In this document: positions 44,017-52,979 of the stretch, piece after piece
Numbering within the stretch: position 1 is the first letter of the stretch
Layout of the letters: every line of letters begins with the position of its first letter
NCBI GenBank assembly: GCA_020637215.1
Contig: JACJWI010000006.1
Coordinates: 129,677 to 193,676, forward strand
From: Microthrixaceae bacterium
GTDB lineage: Bacteria; Actinomycetota; Acidimicrobiia; Acidimicrobiales; Microtrichaceae
Length of the DNA stretch: 64,000 bases
Direction of reading: 5' to 3'
Notes under the pieces: generated by a model
The model's database searches: none
Told to the model about the DNA's origin: nothing
Seen by the model: the letters and a program-made list of their open reading frames with translations, nothing else
Translations under genes and position numbers: made by a program

Positions 44017-46041
44017 CTACCTCTTGGACGCGACGTCGGCGGCCAGGCGCTGCACGAACGAGCCGAGCGTCACGTCGCGCTCGACCTCGCCCCGCTCGCC
44101 GTCGCGCGCCCTCGGGTTGACCCCGACGGTGCGGTGCGCGACGTCGTCGTCGCCGACGACGAGCACGTACGGGACCTTGTCGCCCTTGGCCCGGCGGATC
44201 CGGTTGCCGAGCGTCTCGTCCGCGGCGACGACCTCGGAACGGAACCCGTGGCCCCGGAGCTCCGCGGCGACCTCCGCCGCGTAGGCGGCGTGGGCGTCCG
44301 CGACCGGCAGCACCTTGGCCTGCACCGGCGCCAGCCACGCCGGGAACGCCCCCGCGTAGTGCTCCAACAGCACGGCGAAGAACCGCTCGACGGATCCGAA
44401 CAGCGCCCGGTGGATCATCACCGGCCGGTGCTTGTCGCCGTCCGCTCCGATGTAGCTGAGGTCGAAGCGCTGCGGCAGCATCAGGTCGACCTGGATCGTC
44501 GACATCTGCCAGGAGCGGCCGATGGCGTCGCGGGCCTGCACCGAGATCTTGGGGGCGTAGAACGCGCCGCCGCCCGGGTCCATGACCAGCTCGAGATCCT
44601 TGCCGGACGCCGCGACCCGCAGGGCTTCGGTCGCCTCGTCCCACTCGGCGTCGGAGCCGATCGCCTTGTCCTCGGGCTTGGTCGACAGCTCCAGGTAGAA
44701 GTCGTCGAGGCCGTAGTCGCGCAGCAGGTCCAGCACGAAGTCGAGCAGCGAGGAGATCTCGTCGCCCATCTGCTCCTTGGTGGTGAAGATGTGGGCGTCG
44801 TCCTGGGCGAATCCCCGCGCCCGGGTCAGGCCGTGGACCACGCCGGACTTCTCGTAGCGGTACACCGTGCCGAACTCGAACATCCGCAGCGGCAGGTCGC
44901 GGTACGAGCGCGTCCGGGACCGGTAGATGAGGATGTGGAACGGGCAGTTCATGGGCTTGAGGTAGTACTCGGTGCCCGTCCCGCCGGCGCCCGGGTCGAG
45001 CTCCATCGGCGGGTACATGCCGTCCGCGTACCACTCGAGGTGACCGGAGGTCTGGAACAGCTCGCCCTTGGTGATGTGCGGCGAGTACACGAACTCGTAG
45101 CCGGCCTCCTCGTGGCGTTGGCGCGAGTAGTCCTCCATCAGCCGACGCACGATGCCGCCCTTGGGGTGGAACACCGCGAGGCCCGAGCCGACCTCGTCGG
45201 GGAAGCTGAACAGGTCGAGCTCGACGCCCAGGCGACGGTGGTCGCGCTTCTGGGCCTCCTCCAGGCGGTGGAGGTGCTCCTTCAGCTGCGCGTCGCTCGC
45301 CCAAGCGGTGCCGTAGATGCGCTGCAGCATCGGGTTCTTCTCGCTGCCCCGGAAGTAGGCGCCCGCGACGCGCATCAGCTGGAAGTGGCCGAGCCGGCCG
45401 GTCGACGGGACGTGAGGACCACGGCACATGTCCACGAACCCCGGGGTGTTGCGGTAGAAGCTGATCGTCGAGCCGCCCACCACATCCGCGGCGAGCTCGT
45501 CGGCCACCGCGTCGTCGATGCCGTCCCCGTCGCGCGCCGCGGCCGCGGCGAGGTCCATGAAGGTCCGCTTGTAGGGGTGTTCGGCCATGAGATCGCGGGC
45601 CTCGTCGACGGGCAGCTCGAAGCGCTCGAAGGGCTGGTTGGCCGCGATGATCCGACGCATCTCGGCGTCGATGCGCTCGAGGTCCTCCTCGGAGAACGTG
45701 GCGCCGTCGGGCAGCTCGAAGTCGTAGTAGAAGCCGTCGGCGATGGCGGGTCCGCCGGCGAAGGTGGCGCCGGGCCACAGCTTGAGGACCGCCTGGGCCA
45801 GCACGTGCGCGGTCGAGTGGCGCAGGTGTTCGAGCGCCTCGTCGTCCTTGACGGTGACGATGCGCACGGCGTCGCCGTCGTGCAGCGGTGCGGCCAGGTC
45901 GGTCGGTTCCCCGTTCACCTCGACGACGACCGCGTCCTTGGCGAGCCGCTTGCCGATCGACGCGGCCAGGTCGGTGCCGGTGGCGCCCTCGGGCAGGGTG
46001 CGCTCGGAACCGTCGGGCAACGTGATGGCGATGTCGGACAT
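44017..46041 (-). CDS. thrS: Threonyl-tRNA synthetase
   Basis: A 674-residue class II synthetase. The N-terminal TGS domain (ITLPDGSERTLPEGATGTDL) is followed by the editing domain with HSTAHVLAQAV (HXXXH, residue about 77). The core has zinc ligands including the Cys in YYLKPMNCPFHILIYRSR, and RMFEFGTVYRYEKSGVVHGL is motif 2. The anticodon-binding end includes VLPVADAHAAYAAEVAAELR. Complete. It begins the thrS-HIT unit; upstream is a 247-base gap in which no gene could be supported. Confidence 0.97.
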   Translation of the reverse strand: MSDIAITLPDGSERTLPEGATGTDLAASIGKRLAKDAVVVEVNGEPTDLAAPLHDGDAVRIVTVKDDEALEHLRHSTAHVLAQAVLKLWPGATFAGGPAIADGFYYDFELPDGATFSEEDLERIDAEMRRIIAANQPFERFELPVDEARDLMAEHPYKRTFMDLAAAAARDGDGIDDAVADELAADVVGGSTISFYRNTPGFVDMCRGPHVPSTGRLGHFQLMRVAGAYFRGSEKNPMLQRIYGTAWASDAQLKEHLHRLEEAQKRDHRRLGVELDLFSFPDEVGSGLAVFHPKGGIVRRLMEDYSRQRHEEAGYEFVYSPHITKGELFQTSGHLEWYADGMYPPMELDPGAGGTGTEYYLKPMNCPFHILIYRSRTRSYRDLPLRMFEFGTVYRYEKSGVVHGLTRARGFAQDDAHIFTTKEQMGDEISSLLDFVLDLLRDYGLDDFYLELSTKPEDKAIGSDAEWDEATEALRVAASGKDLELVMDPGGGAFYAPKISVQARDAIGRSWQMSTIQVDLMLPQRFDLSYIGADGDKHRPVMIHRALFGSVERFFAVLLEHYAGAFPAWLAPVQAKVLPVADAHAAYAAEVAAELRGHGFRSEVVAADETLGNRIRRAKGDKVPYVLVVGDDDVAHRTVGVNPRARDGERGEVERDVTLGSFVQRLAADVASKR

Positions 46042-46288
46042 GGCTCGCAGGCTACCGGCGGGCCGGAACCGGCCCGAACCCGGTTCCGGTTGCCGGCCGG
46101 TCCCGAGTCGTGCTCGTGGAGGTGTTCCGCCTGCTGAAGAAGCTCGGCGCCGGCACGCTTCACCCCCTGCCGCTCCACGACTTCGCCAGGACGGGCGGCC
46201 TCAGCGGTGTCGGGTCCGCATGGGACCGGCCTTCGCCCTGCCGACCGCTGCCACCCGCGCCCGGGGTCTGCACGGTGTGGAAGTGATC

Positions 46289-47635
46289 TCAGGGGCCGAG
46301 GACGACCGCGGCCAGGCTCGGCTCCCGCCGCGGGACCAGGACGGGTCGGCCCAGGATCGAGGCGTCGACCGGTTGCTGGATCTCCGACCTCGGCGTCGGC
46401 CACGCCGTGGTGGCGCCGGTTCCGAGGTCGTAGGCGACGCCGTCGGTCCCGGCCAGGTTCCACAACACCGCCACCGGCGGGACCGAATAGGTGGGCAGCG
46501 TCCCGGCCGCCATCAGCGAGTCACCCGCGTCGAACGCCGGGGGTGGGCTGGCGGCCTGGCGCACCCACGTGGCCCCTCCGTGGGCGGCGACGAACACCCC
46601 GACGTCAGCCAGATCCGTGGCGGGCGCAGCACCGGGGAGGCCCTGGCCCGAGGTGAACGCCACCGTGGACGTGGCGGTGCACGACACTCCGAGGCGGGGG
46701 ACGCCGGCGCCGCCGACCAACGGCTCTGTGGGTGTCGACCAGGTCCGGGTGTGGTCCTGCCACGTCGTCGCCCGGAGGTGGGCGTATCGCTCGCCGGACC
46801 CCCAGAAGCCGTTGGACTTGGGCGACCAGGTCGTGCCGTCCTGGGTGACGTCCACCGTCACCACGCTGACCGCTCCCCCGGCCCGGCACGCGTCGAGCGG
46901 CAGCTCGAACGGCGGTGCGTCGACCGGGACCCACCGGTCGGAGCCCGTCGCCAGGAACGACCAGGCCCGTTGCCGGCCAGCGAGCTCGACCCGGACCGAC
47001 GGCACCGCGGCGAGCACCCCGGTGGGGGTGGCGAACAGGTCGGCATCGACCGAGCCCAGCGGTCCGGTCTGCTCAGCGGGTGTGGCCGGGCTGGCAAGAC
47101 GTGTCCAACGTCCCGAGTCGAGATCCAGCCGGGCGGTCTGTCGGGGGCCGAGAGCGCAGTCGGGTCCGGAGCTGTCATGGGTCTCGGTGCCGATCTCGCA
47201 GGAGAACCCGCTGATCAGGACGACGTCACCGGTCACCGCCGCGATCGGGTAGCCGGTCGGGTGATCGAACGGAGGCCGAGGGTAGGAGCGCCACGAGAAC
47301 GTCCCGGCATCGAGCACGGCCACGTCGTCGGAGGGTCGCTCCATGCCGGAGCGGGTGAACTCCCTGCCGCCGACGACGACCAGGTCGTCGCCGTGGTTGC
47401 CGACGAACACCGGCATCCCGTCGATCGGCGGGGCAGGCAGGTCGATCACCGGAGATGCACCCGCCCGGACCGCGTCGCGGGCAGCAGGATCCGCCGGGGT
47501 GGTCACCGTCGTGGCGGACGCGCTGCCATCACCGTCGGCGGCGCGGTCCGACCCGCACGCCGCAAGGGCCAGCGCAACAGCGACTGCTGCTCCGAGAATC
47601 ACCGACACCCGGAACCGCCCGGGTCCCGAGGTCAT
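46289..47635 (-). CDS. Secreted kelch-like beta-propeller lipoprotein
   Basis: A 448-residue exported protein. The signal is RFRVSVILGAAVAVALALA with lipobox LAAC. The mature part has repeated short blades (DDLVVVGGREFTRSG, DVAVLDAGTFSWRSYPRPPF, GDVVLISGFSCEIG, RLDLDSGRWTRLASP) of the kelch/galactose-oxidase type. Five cysteines in the mature domain may form disulfides. Function unknown. The ATG overlaps the plsC stop by 4 bases (ATGA), so translation is coupled. Confidence 0.8.
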   Translation of the reverse strand: MTSGPGRFRVSVILGAAVAVALALAACGSDRAADGDGSASATTVTTPADPAARDAVRAGASPVIDLPAPPIDGMPVFVGNHGDDLVVVGGREFTRSGMERPSDDVAVLDAGTFSWRSYPRPPFDHPTGYPIAAVTGDVVLISGFSCEIGTETHDSSGPDCALGPRQTARLDLDSGRWTRLASPATPAEQTGPLGSVDADLFATPTGVLAAVPSVRVELAGRQRAWSFLATGSDRWVPVDAPPFELPLDACRAGGAVSVVTVDVTQDGTTWSPKSNGFWGSGERYAHLRATTWQDHTRTWSTPTEPLVGGAGVPRLGVSCTATSTVAFTSGQGLPGAAPATDLADVGVFVAAHGGATWVRQAASPPPAFDAGDSLMAAGTLPTYSVPPVAVLWNLAGTDGVAYDLGTGATTAWPTPRSEIQQPVDASILGRPVLVPRREPSLAAVVLGP

Positions 47636-48603
47636 GCGCCGGTCAGAGCGAGGGCGTCGAGGTCCAACGGACGGGATCGGATGACCGCGGCCGACGAACG
47701 GCGGTCGACGCCGTCGGAGTCGACGGCGACCTGGGTCGGTCCCGCAGCGGCCGACGCGACGACCAGACCCGTGGGTCGGGACCTGTCGGTGCTGGCAGCC
47801 GCGGGCTCGACCGGTCGGCCGTGGGGGCGGTCGATCGGGATGACCGGGGCGACCGGACGGTCGTCGGTCTCGGCCGCCGGAGCGGTCGGCACGGCGGGTT
47901 CGGCCGGAGCGGCGACCGGCTTGGACGGCTTGGTGGCGTAGCTGTCGACGTAGGTCTGACCCGACAGGTTGCGGATCTCGTACATGACCTCGTCGACGAT
48001 CTGGCGCAGCACCATGCGGTCGTTGGCCCGGTCCTGGTAGCGCTCCACGCTGATCGGGCGACCGAAGCGGATGTGCACCCGACGGAACGGTGCGGGGAAC
48101 TTGGCGTCCGGGGGCTGCACCTGATCGGAGCCGATGATGCCCACCGGCACGATCGGCGACCCCGTCCGCAGGGCGAGGCGGGCGACGCCCGTGTGGCCCT
48201 TGTGCAGCAGCCCGTCGCGGGCCCGGGTGCCCTCGGGGTAGATGCCGAACAGCTCGCCGGCCTCCAGGCACCCGGCCGCGGCGTCGAGCGCGGCGGTGGC
48301 CGAGTCACCCCCGGAGCGGTCGATCGGGATCATGCCCATGGCCGGGAAGAGGAACTTGGTCTTCCAGTCGTCCATGTACTCGGCCTTGCCGACGTAGGTG
48401 ATTCGCCGGGGCAGGACGAGCGGCACGAAGAACGAGTCGAGCACCGAGATGTGGTTGGGGGCGATGATCGCCCCGCCAGTGACCGGGATGTTGTCCATCC
48501 CCTCGGTCGTCACGCTCCAGAGGAACCGGAACGGCGGGGTGAGAACGGCGCGGAACACGGACTGCATCTGTCCGGCGTCTCGCTTGCGGTTCTCGGCGGC
48601 CAC
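47632..48603 (-). CDS. plsC: 1-acyl-sn-glycerol-3-phosphate acyltransferase (PlsC-like)
   Basis: A 323-residue phospholipid acyltransferase. The GTG at 48603 has AGGAGG 9 bases upstream. Motifs: NHX4D in AIIAPNHISVLDSFFVPLVL (residue about 55), FGIYPEGTRARDGLLHKGH (motif III) near 128, and GSPIVPVGIIGSD (motif IV). After the ordered domain (ending near ATKPSKP) an Ala/Pro-rich tail of about 95 residues is added, unlike typical PlsC. It sits downstream of the mshC-like gene after a 124-base gap and is coupled to the lipoprotein gene. Confidence 0.92.
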   Translation of the reverse strand: MAAENRKRDAGQMQSVFRAVLTPPFRFLWSVTTEGMDNIPVTGGAIIAPNHISVLDSFFVPLVLPRRITYVGKAEYMDDWKTKFLFPAMGMIPIDRSGGDSATAALDAAAGCLEAGELFGIYPEGTRARDGLLHKGHTGVARLALRTGSPIVPVGIIGSDQVQPPDAKFPAPFRRVHIRFGRPISVERYQDRANDRMVLRQIVDEVMYEIRNLSGQTYVDSYATKPSKPVAAPAEPAVPTAPAAETDDRPVAPVIPIDRPHGRPVEPAAASTDRSRPTGLVVASAAAGPTQVAVDSDGVDRRSSAAVIRSRPLDLDALALTGA

Positions 48604-48727
48604 GGGGTATCCCCTCCTCGACGACGTCGGGGCCCGGCGGTCGGTGCTCGCTGACGTCTGGGCAGTGATCCTACCCAGACGCCCCGGGCCGGAAGACCTG
48701 AATCCTGACCTTTTTCGCGGGATTCCC

Positions 48728-49870
48728 TCAGGTCGCGGACTCGAACACGGTTCGGTCCGTGCGGACCCCGAGGAGGGCCGCGGCCTCCGATACGCCGAGG
48801 CCGGATGCGGCGGCATCGTCGATCGCCTCGATGGCGCCGGGGGTGTCGAGGTCGGAGTCGAGAGCGGCGCGCACCTGCTCGAGCGCCCCGGAGCCCTCGC
48901 CCGCCGCGACCCATCGGGACAGGCGTTCGGACGCGGCCGGCATCAGCTCGTCGGTCCACTCCCAGGCGCTGCGGTAGTGGTGCGACACACAGGCGAGGCG
49001 GATGGCCCGTGGGTCCCAGCTCTGCGACAGGTCCGACACGAACACGAGGTTGCCGAGCGACTTCGACATCTTCTCGCCGTCCATGTGGACCATGGCCTGG
49101 TGCATCCAGTGGCGCACCAGCGGTTCGCCGGTGGCGGCCTCGGACTGGGCGGCCTCGCACTCGTGGTGCGGGAAGATCAGGTCGCTGCCCCCGCCGTGCA
49201 GGTCGATGGTCGTGCCGAGCTCGCGCAGGCACAGCGCCGAGCACTCGATGTGCCAGCCCGGACGGCCGGGACCCCACAGCGACTCCCACGCCGGCTCGTC
49301 GGGAAGCGACGGCTGCCACAGCACGAAGTCGAGCGGGTCCCGCTTGTGAGGGTCCTCGACGTTGCCGCCGCGCTCGGCCGCGAAGGCCAGCATCTCGTCA
49401 CGCGAGTAGTGGCTGATCTGTCCGAACTTCGGGAAGTTGGCGACCTCGAAGTACACGGCTCCGCCCGCCTGGTACGCGAAACCCTGGTCGAGCACCATGC
49501 CGATGAAGCCGCGGATGTCGGGGATGGCGGAGGTCGCCCGCGGCTCGGACCAGGCCGGGAGCATCTCGAGGCGCTCCATGTCGGCGTCGAAGCGGGCCAG
49601 CTCGGCGGCGGCCAGGTCCAGGTAGTGGACGCCGAGCTCGCGGGCCTTGGGCAGGATGCTGTCGTCGACGTCGGTGATGTTGCGCACGCAGCGCGTGTCG
49701 TGACCCCGGTCGCGCAGCCGGCGTTGGAGGACGTCGTAGGTCAGGTACGTGGCCGCGTGCCCGAGGTGCGTCGAGTCGTACGGCGTGATGCCACACGTGT
49801 ACATGGTGACGACACGGTCGACCGGCTCGAAGGGGACGATCGCCTCTCGGGCGGTGTCGTACAGGCGCAC
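48728..49870 (-). CDS. mshC: Cysteine:GlcN-Ins ligase MshC-like (CysRS paralogue)
   Basis: A 380-residue class I adenylate-forming enzyme related to cysteinyl-tRNA synthetase. The sequence MYTCGITPYDSTHLGHAATY matches MshC rather than CysRS (which has GPTVYD and HIGHAR). It also has NITDVDDSIL, the zinc ligands in WHIECSALC and FPHHECEA, and MSKSLGNLVFV (KMSKS). It ends soon after the helical bundle without the tRNA-anticodon domain of CysRS, consistent with MshC. It would join cysteine to GlcN-inositol in mycothiol synthesis. The GTG at 49870 has no clear SD. Confidence 0.85.
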   Translation of the reverse strand: MRLYDTAREAIVPFEPVDRVVTMYTCGITPYDSTHLGHAATYLTYDVLQRRLRDRGHDTRCVRNITDVDDSILPKARELGVHYLDLAAAELARFDADMERLEMLPAWSEPRATSAIPDIRGFIGMVLDQGFAYQAGGAVYFEVANFPKFGQISHYSRDEMLAFAAERGGNVEDPHKRDPLDFVLWQPSLPDEPAWESLWGPGRPGWHIECSALCLRELGTTIDLHGGGSDLIFPHHECEAAQSEAATGEPLVRHWMHQAMVHMDGEKMSKSLGNLVFVSDLSQSWDPRAIRLACVSHHYRSAWEWTDELMPAASERLSRWVAAGEGSGALEQVRAALDSDLDTPGAIEAIDDAAASGLGVSEAAALLGVRTDRTVFESAT

Positions 49871-49920
49871 GGTGGCGCAGGCTAACCCGCGCCCGGTCGA
49901 ACGCCCGACCCGGCACCCAC

Positions 49921-50040
49921 CGGCGCCCACCGAACTTGTAGCCCACCGACGCTCCGACGACCCGAGAGCTACAACAACACCGGCGCCTACCGAACTTGTA
50001 GCCCACCGACGCTCCGACGACCCGAGAGCTACAACAACAC
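49921..50040. repeat. Tandem 60-bp direct duplication
   Basis: Copies 49921-49980 and 49981-50040 are identical except at the eighth base (C at 49928, T at 49988). Each contains short inverted arms TTGTAGC and GCTACAA separated by 25 bases. It lies between the mshC-like start and the npdG stop, so on the minus strand it directly follows npdG and may act as a duplicated terminator. Confidence 0.95.
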
Positions 50041-50045
50041 AGGCC

Positions 50046-50702
50046 TCAGGCCGGCAGGCCGGTGAACCGCACCGCGACGCGGGTCTTGTACTTCACGTTC
50101 ACCTGGAGCAGCACGGCCGCGAACGCCTCGATCGGTGCGGCGTTGGACAGCTCGCCGGCGTCGACGGCACGCAGGTCGGGGATGCGCGACACGATGTCGA
50201 TGGTGGTCGCCGTCGCCGAAGGGTGGTCCGAGCACACCAGCACGTCGGACTCGACCGGATGGGCGATGTCGCCGAGCTCGGCCGCCGGCACGTGGTGCAT
50301 GCTCGCCGCGACCAGCGACCGGGGCACCGCGGCCTGGACCGACGCCGCCACCGACCCCCGAGGCGGCACCAGCGGCTGGAACTCGTGACCGACCCGGGCC
50401 AGGGCGTTCGCCATCGAGATGACGACCTTGCCCTTCAACTCGGTCTCGCAGTCCTTCACCGTCGCCGCTGCCGCGTCCCACGGGGTGGCCACGAACACGA
50501 CCTCGGCCGACGCCGCGGTGTGGTTGTCACCCGCCGCGATCGACAGCTCCCGGTCGGACCACTTGGCCAGCAGCTTGTCGGCCACCTCCATGGCCCGGTA
50601 CTTGGACCTCGACCCGATCACGACGTCGAAGCCCACCGACGCCAACCGCACCGCCAGGCCGCTGCCGGCCGGACCCGTTCCTCCGAGGACGCCGATCTCC
50701 AT
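50046..50702 (-). CDS. npdG: F420-dependent NADP reductase (NpdG-like)
   Basis: A 218-residue oxidoreductase predicted to exchange hydride between F420H2 and NADP+. The N-terminal Rossmann motif is MEIGVLGGTGPAGSGLAVRL, followed by VVIGSRSKYRAMEVADKL (NADP phosphate site). VVFVATPWDAAAATVKDCE and GKVVISMANALARVGHEF are typical of the family. The end is VNVKYKTRVAVRFTGLPA. Small size and lack of a C-terminal dimer domain fit NpdG. Implies F420 use by the organism. Twelve bases separate it from the PIG-L gene upstream. Confidence 0.9.
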   Translation of the reverse strand: MEIGVLGGTGPAGSGLAVRLASVGFDVVIGSRSKYRAMEVADKLLAKWSDRELSIAAGDNHTAASAEVVFVATPWDAAAATVKDCETELKGKVVISMANALARVGHEFQPLVPPRGSVAASVQAAVPRSLVAASMHHVPAAELGDIAHPVESDVLVCSDHPSATATTIDIVSRIPDLRAVDAGELSNAAPIEAFAAVLLQVNVKYKTRVAVRFTGLPA

Positions 50703-50714
50703 GGAGGCAGTGTG

Positions 50715-51467
50715 CTAGCGACCGTCGCGGAATGACAACCAGGCCGGCACCTGACCGGGAGCGAACCACACGCGCTCGCACGCTCCGGTGACCCGGTCGG
50801 CGTCCATCGCCCGCACGAACAGGTCGTCGATCTGGCTCGGGTAGCAGCGGCGCAGCCGACGGTGCAGCCGCTCGGTCACCGGACCCGACACGTCCACCGG
50901 GACCAACCCCGGGTCGATGGCCCGCAGCGTCTCCTCGACCACACCCGGATCGACCAACGAGGTATACGGACGGTCCTCGTAGAAGCCGATCCGGTCCGGG
51001 TGCTCGGCGAGGAGCCGACGCCCGGCCTCGGCCACCAGACGATGGTCGAGGTGGCCTCCGATCCCCGCCGGGAACAGCACCGTCGACCCGTCGCCGCGCC
51101 AGCGTCGGGCCTGAGCGGTCAGGGTGTCCACCAGCGCGTCATCCAGCTCGGAGGACGGGTCGAGCAGCACCGCGGGGTCGAGCTCGCCGGTGCGCAGCAC
51201 GACCTCCTCGTGCGGCGACGTGGCGACCCTGTAGCCGAAGGCGACCTGCGCGACCGACTCCTCGGCCCGGCGCCACAGGCTGATCGGTCCCGCCCGACCC
51301 CGGGTCGGATGCACCCAGCGGGTGAAGTTGGTCCTGGCGAACACGACCCGGACCCGGACCCGGCACCCGTGGAGCGCCCCGTCGAGCAGGCTCTGGCCCA
51401 GCGACAGGGGGGCGTCGTCGAAGTGCGGCGACACGATCGTCACCCGAGGGGTGTCCGAGCGGGTCAC
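50715..51467 (-). CDS. PIG-L family deacetylase
   Basis: A 250-residue LmbE/PIG-L hydrolase. The zinc motif is TIVSPHFDDAPLSLGQSLL: the His and paired Asp are kept, while the Glu common in MshB-type PHPDDE is replaced by Ala. The third ligand is in GIGGHLDHRLVAEAG near residue 125. This SPHxDD subfamily often acts on sugars or in secondary metabolism, so it is not assumed to be MshB although mshC-like lies nearby. The start overlaps the stop of the APH-like gene (51464-51467). Confidence 0.85.
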   Translation of the reverse strand: MTRSDTPRVTIVSPHFDDAPLSLGQSLLDGALHGCRVRVRVVFARTNFTRWVHPTRGRAGPISLWRRAEESVAQVAFGYRVATSPHEEVVLRTGELDPAVLLDPSSELDDALVDTLTAQARRWRGDGSTVLFPAGIGGHLDHRLVAEAGRRLLAEHPDRIGFYEDRPYTSLVDPGVVEETLRAIDPGLVPVDVSGPVTERLHRRLRRCYPSQIDDLFVRAMDADRVTGACERVWFAPGQVPAWLSFRDGR

Positions 51468-52885
51468 AGGGGCCGTTCCCAGTAGCCGGGGTTGGAGACC
51501 GCGAGCTTGTCGCGGACCGTGGCCCGGACCACGTCGGTCACCTCGTCGACGCGGTCGTCGAGGTCACCCCGACGGATCGCCGCGGCCAGCTCGGCCTCGC
51601 CGGCGCGTCCGGTGGCCGAGATGCCCAGCGACGCCAGCCGCTCGTCGAGCAGACGGGCCTGATCGGGTCCCAGCTCGATCTCGCGGCGAACCGTGGCCAC
51701 CACGTTCGCGGCGACCCGGGCGTGGAACCCCAACCGTCCCGGCACCCCGTCGCGGACCTCGGTCAGGTACTCCTCGACCGCGTCGAGCAGCTCGGCCGCG
51801 GTCGGACGGTCATGCGGTGCCGCCCCCACCTCGGCCGAGGGTCGGGCGGCCGGCGCCGGCACCCGCTCGGAGGGCCCGGCGACGATCTCGAGCAGGTCCT
51901 CCTCGTTCTCGGCGGTGCGCCGACCGATGGCGGCCAGCTCGACGGAACGGCTGGCGCCACCCAGGTGCACCGACGCCTGCAGGATGCAGATCAGCCCCCA
52001 ACGCAGCGTGCCCAGCGCCTCCCACCAGCGGACCTCGTCGACGGTCACGGGGGCGCCGCCCGCGGCGACGTACGCGTCGATGAGCTGTTGCACCGATCCC
52101 ACTCCCCCGGCGACGGCCGGTGAGCCGAACCGCCAGGCCCGCACGCAGAACCAGCCGAGGTCCTCGATCGGGTCGCCCCGGTGCGCGAGCTCCCAGTCGA
52201 GCACGGCCCGGATGCCGTCGGTGCCGACGATCAGGTTGCCCATCCGGAAGTCGCCGTGGACCACCGTGGCGGGCCGGGGAGCAGGGCGGTTCCGCTCCAG
52301 CCACCGCAACCCGAGCTCGAAGGCGGGGTGCGGTTCGCCGAACGCGTCGAGCAGGTTGCGCATCTGGGCGACCGGGTCCTCGGCTTCGGTGGCCGCGACC
52401 GCGGCGTCGTCCATGCGGTGCACCGCGGCGAGGGCGGCGCCGGCCTGGGCGACCAGGACGTCACGAGCCGCGGCGTACTCGTCGTCGCGAAGGATCCGTC
52501 GGGCGATCGTCTCCCCGTCGACGTGGTCCATCACCACCGCAGGAGCCCCCAGGCTCACCCCGTCGGGATCGGCGACCACGACGGTCGGCACGGGCACTCC
52601 GGCGGCGACCGCGGCGGCCAACAGCTCGGCCTGCACCGCCATCGCCTGCGAGGTGGCCGCGTTGCCGGCCCGTTCGCGCTGCAGCACCAGTCGGCGTTCG
52701 GGCCCCCCGCCGGCCGGGACCACCACGAAGGACCACGTCTCCCTCGATGCTCCCCCCGACAGCCGGGTCAGGCCCTCGACCCTAACCCCGACGCCGAGCG
52801 CGGATCCGACGACCGACGCCAACCCGTCGGACAGCTCGCTCGTCGACCGCCGCCCGGTCGCCCCCTTCGATGTGCTGTCGTCCAC
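51464..52885 (-). CDS. APH-family phosphotransferase with C-terminal DUF6285
   Basis: A 473-residue protein. The N-terminal 340 residues are an aminoglycoside-phosphotransferase/ACAD10-like kinase: LSGGASRETWSFVV nucleotide loop, AVVMDHVDGETIARRIL hinge, VVHGDFRMGNLIV (Brenner motif) near 265 and AVLDWELAHRGDPIEDLG (metal site). A linker rich in Ala/Pro is followed by a DUF6285-like helical domain (LLDAVEEYLTEVRDGVPGRL, FHARVAANVVATVRRE). In other actinobacteria the two parts are neighbouring genes or fusions near acyl-CoA dehydrogenases; substrate unknown, probably a hydroxyacyl group. The GTG at 52885 is the chosen start. Confidence 0.88.
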   Translation of the reverse strand: MDDSTSKGATGRRSTSELSDGLASVVGSALGVGVRVEGLTRLSGGASRETWSFVVVPAGGGPERRLVLQRERAGNAATSQAMAVQAELLAAAVAAGVPVPTVVVADPDGVSLGAPAVVMDHVDGETIARRILRDDEYAAARDVLVAQAGAALAAVHRMDDAAVAATEAEDPVAQMRNLLDAFGEPHPAFELGLRWLERNRPAPRPATVVHGDFRMGNLIVGTDGIRAVLDWELAHRGDPIEDLGWFCVRAWRFGSPAVAGGVGSVQQLIDAYVAAGGAPVTVDEVRWWEALGTLRWGLICILQASVHLGGASRSVELAAIGRRTAENEEDLLEIVAGPSERVPAPAARPSAEVGAAPHDRPTAAELLDAVEEYLTEVRDGVPGRLGFHARVAANVVATVRREIELGPDQARLLDERLASLGISATGRAGEAELAAAIRRGDLDDRVDEVTDVVRATVRDKLAVSNPGYWERPL

Positions 52886-52979
52886 GCCGTCACCCCCTGA
52901 GCCCGATCGGGCGCTCGCCCACCGGTTCGGATCGCCTTCTCTACCGCAACTCGCCACCACGCCCACGGATCGTGGCCGA

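Noticed and set aside
46109..46270. A 53-codon plus-strand frame starting GTG in the gap upstream of thrS
   Set aside because: No SD, no recognisable family and composition typical of chance frames; not reported as a gene.
50715..51467. Calling the PIG-L enzyme MshB because of the nearby mshC-like gene
   Set aside because: The active-site motif differs from MshB and the SPHxDD subfamily has other roles; the sequence alone does not support the name.
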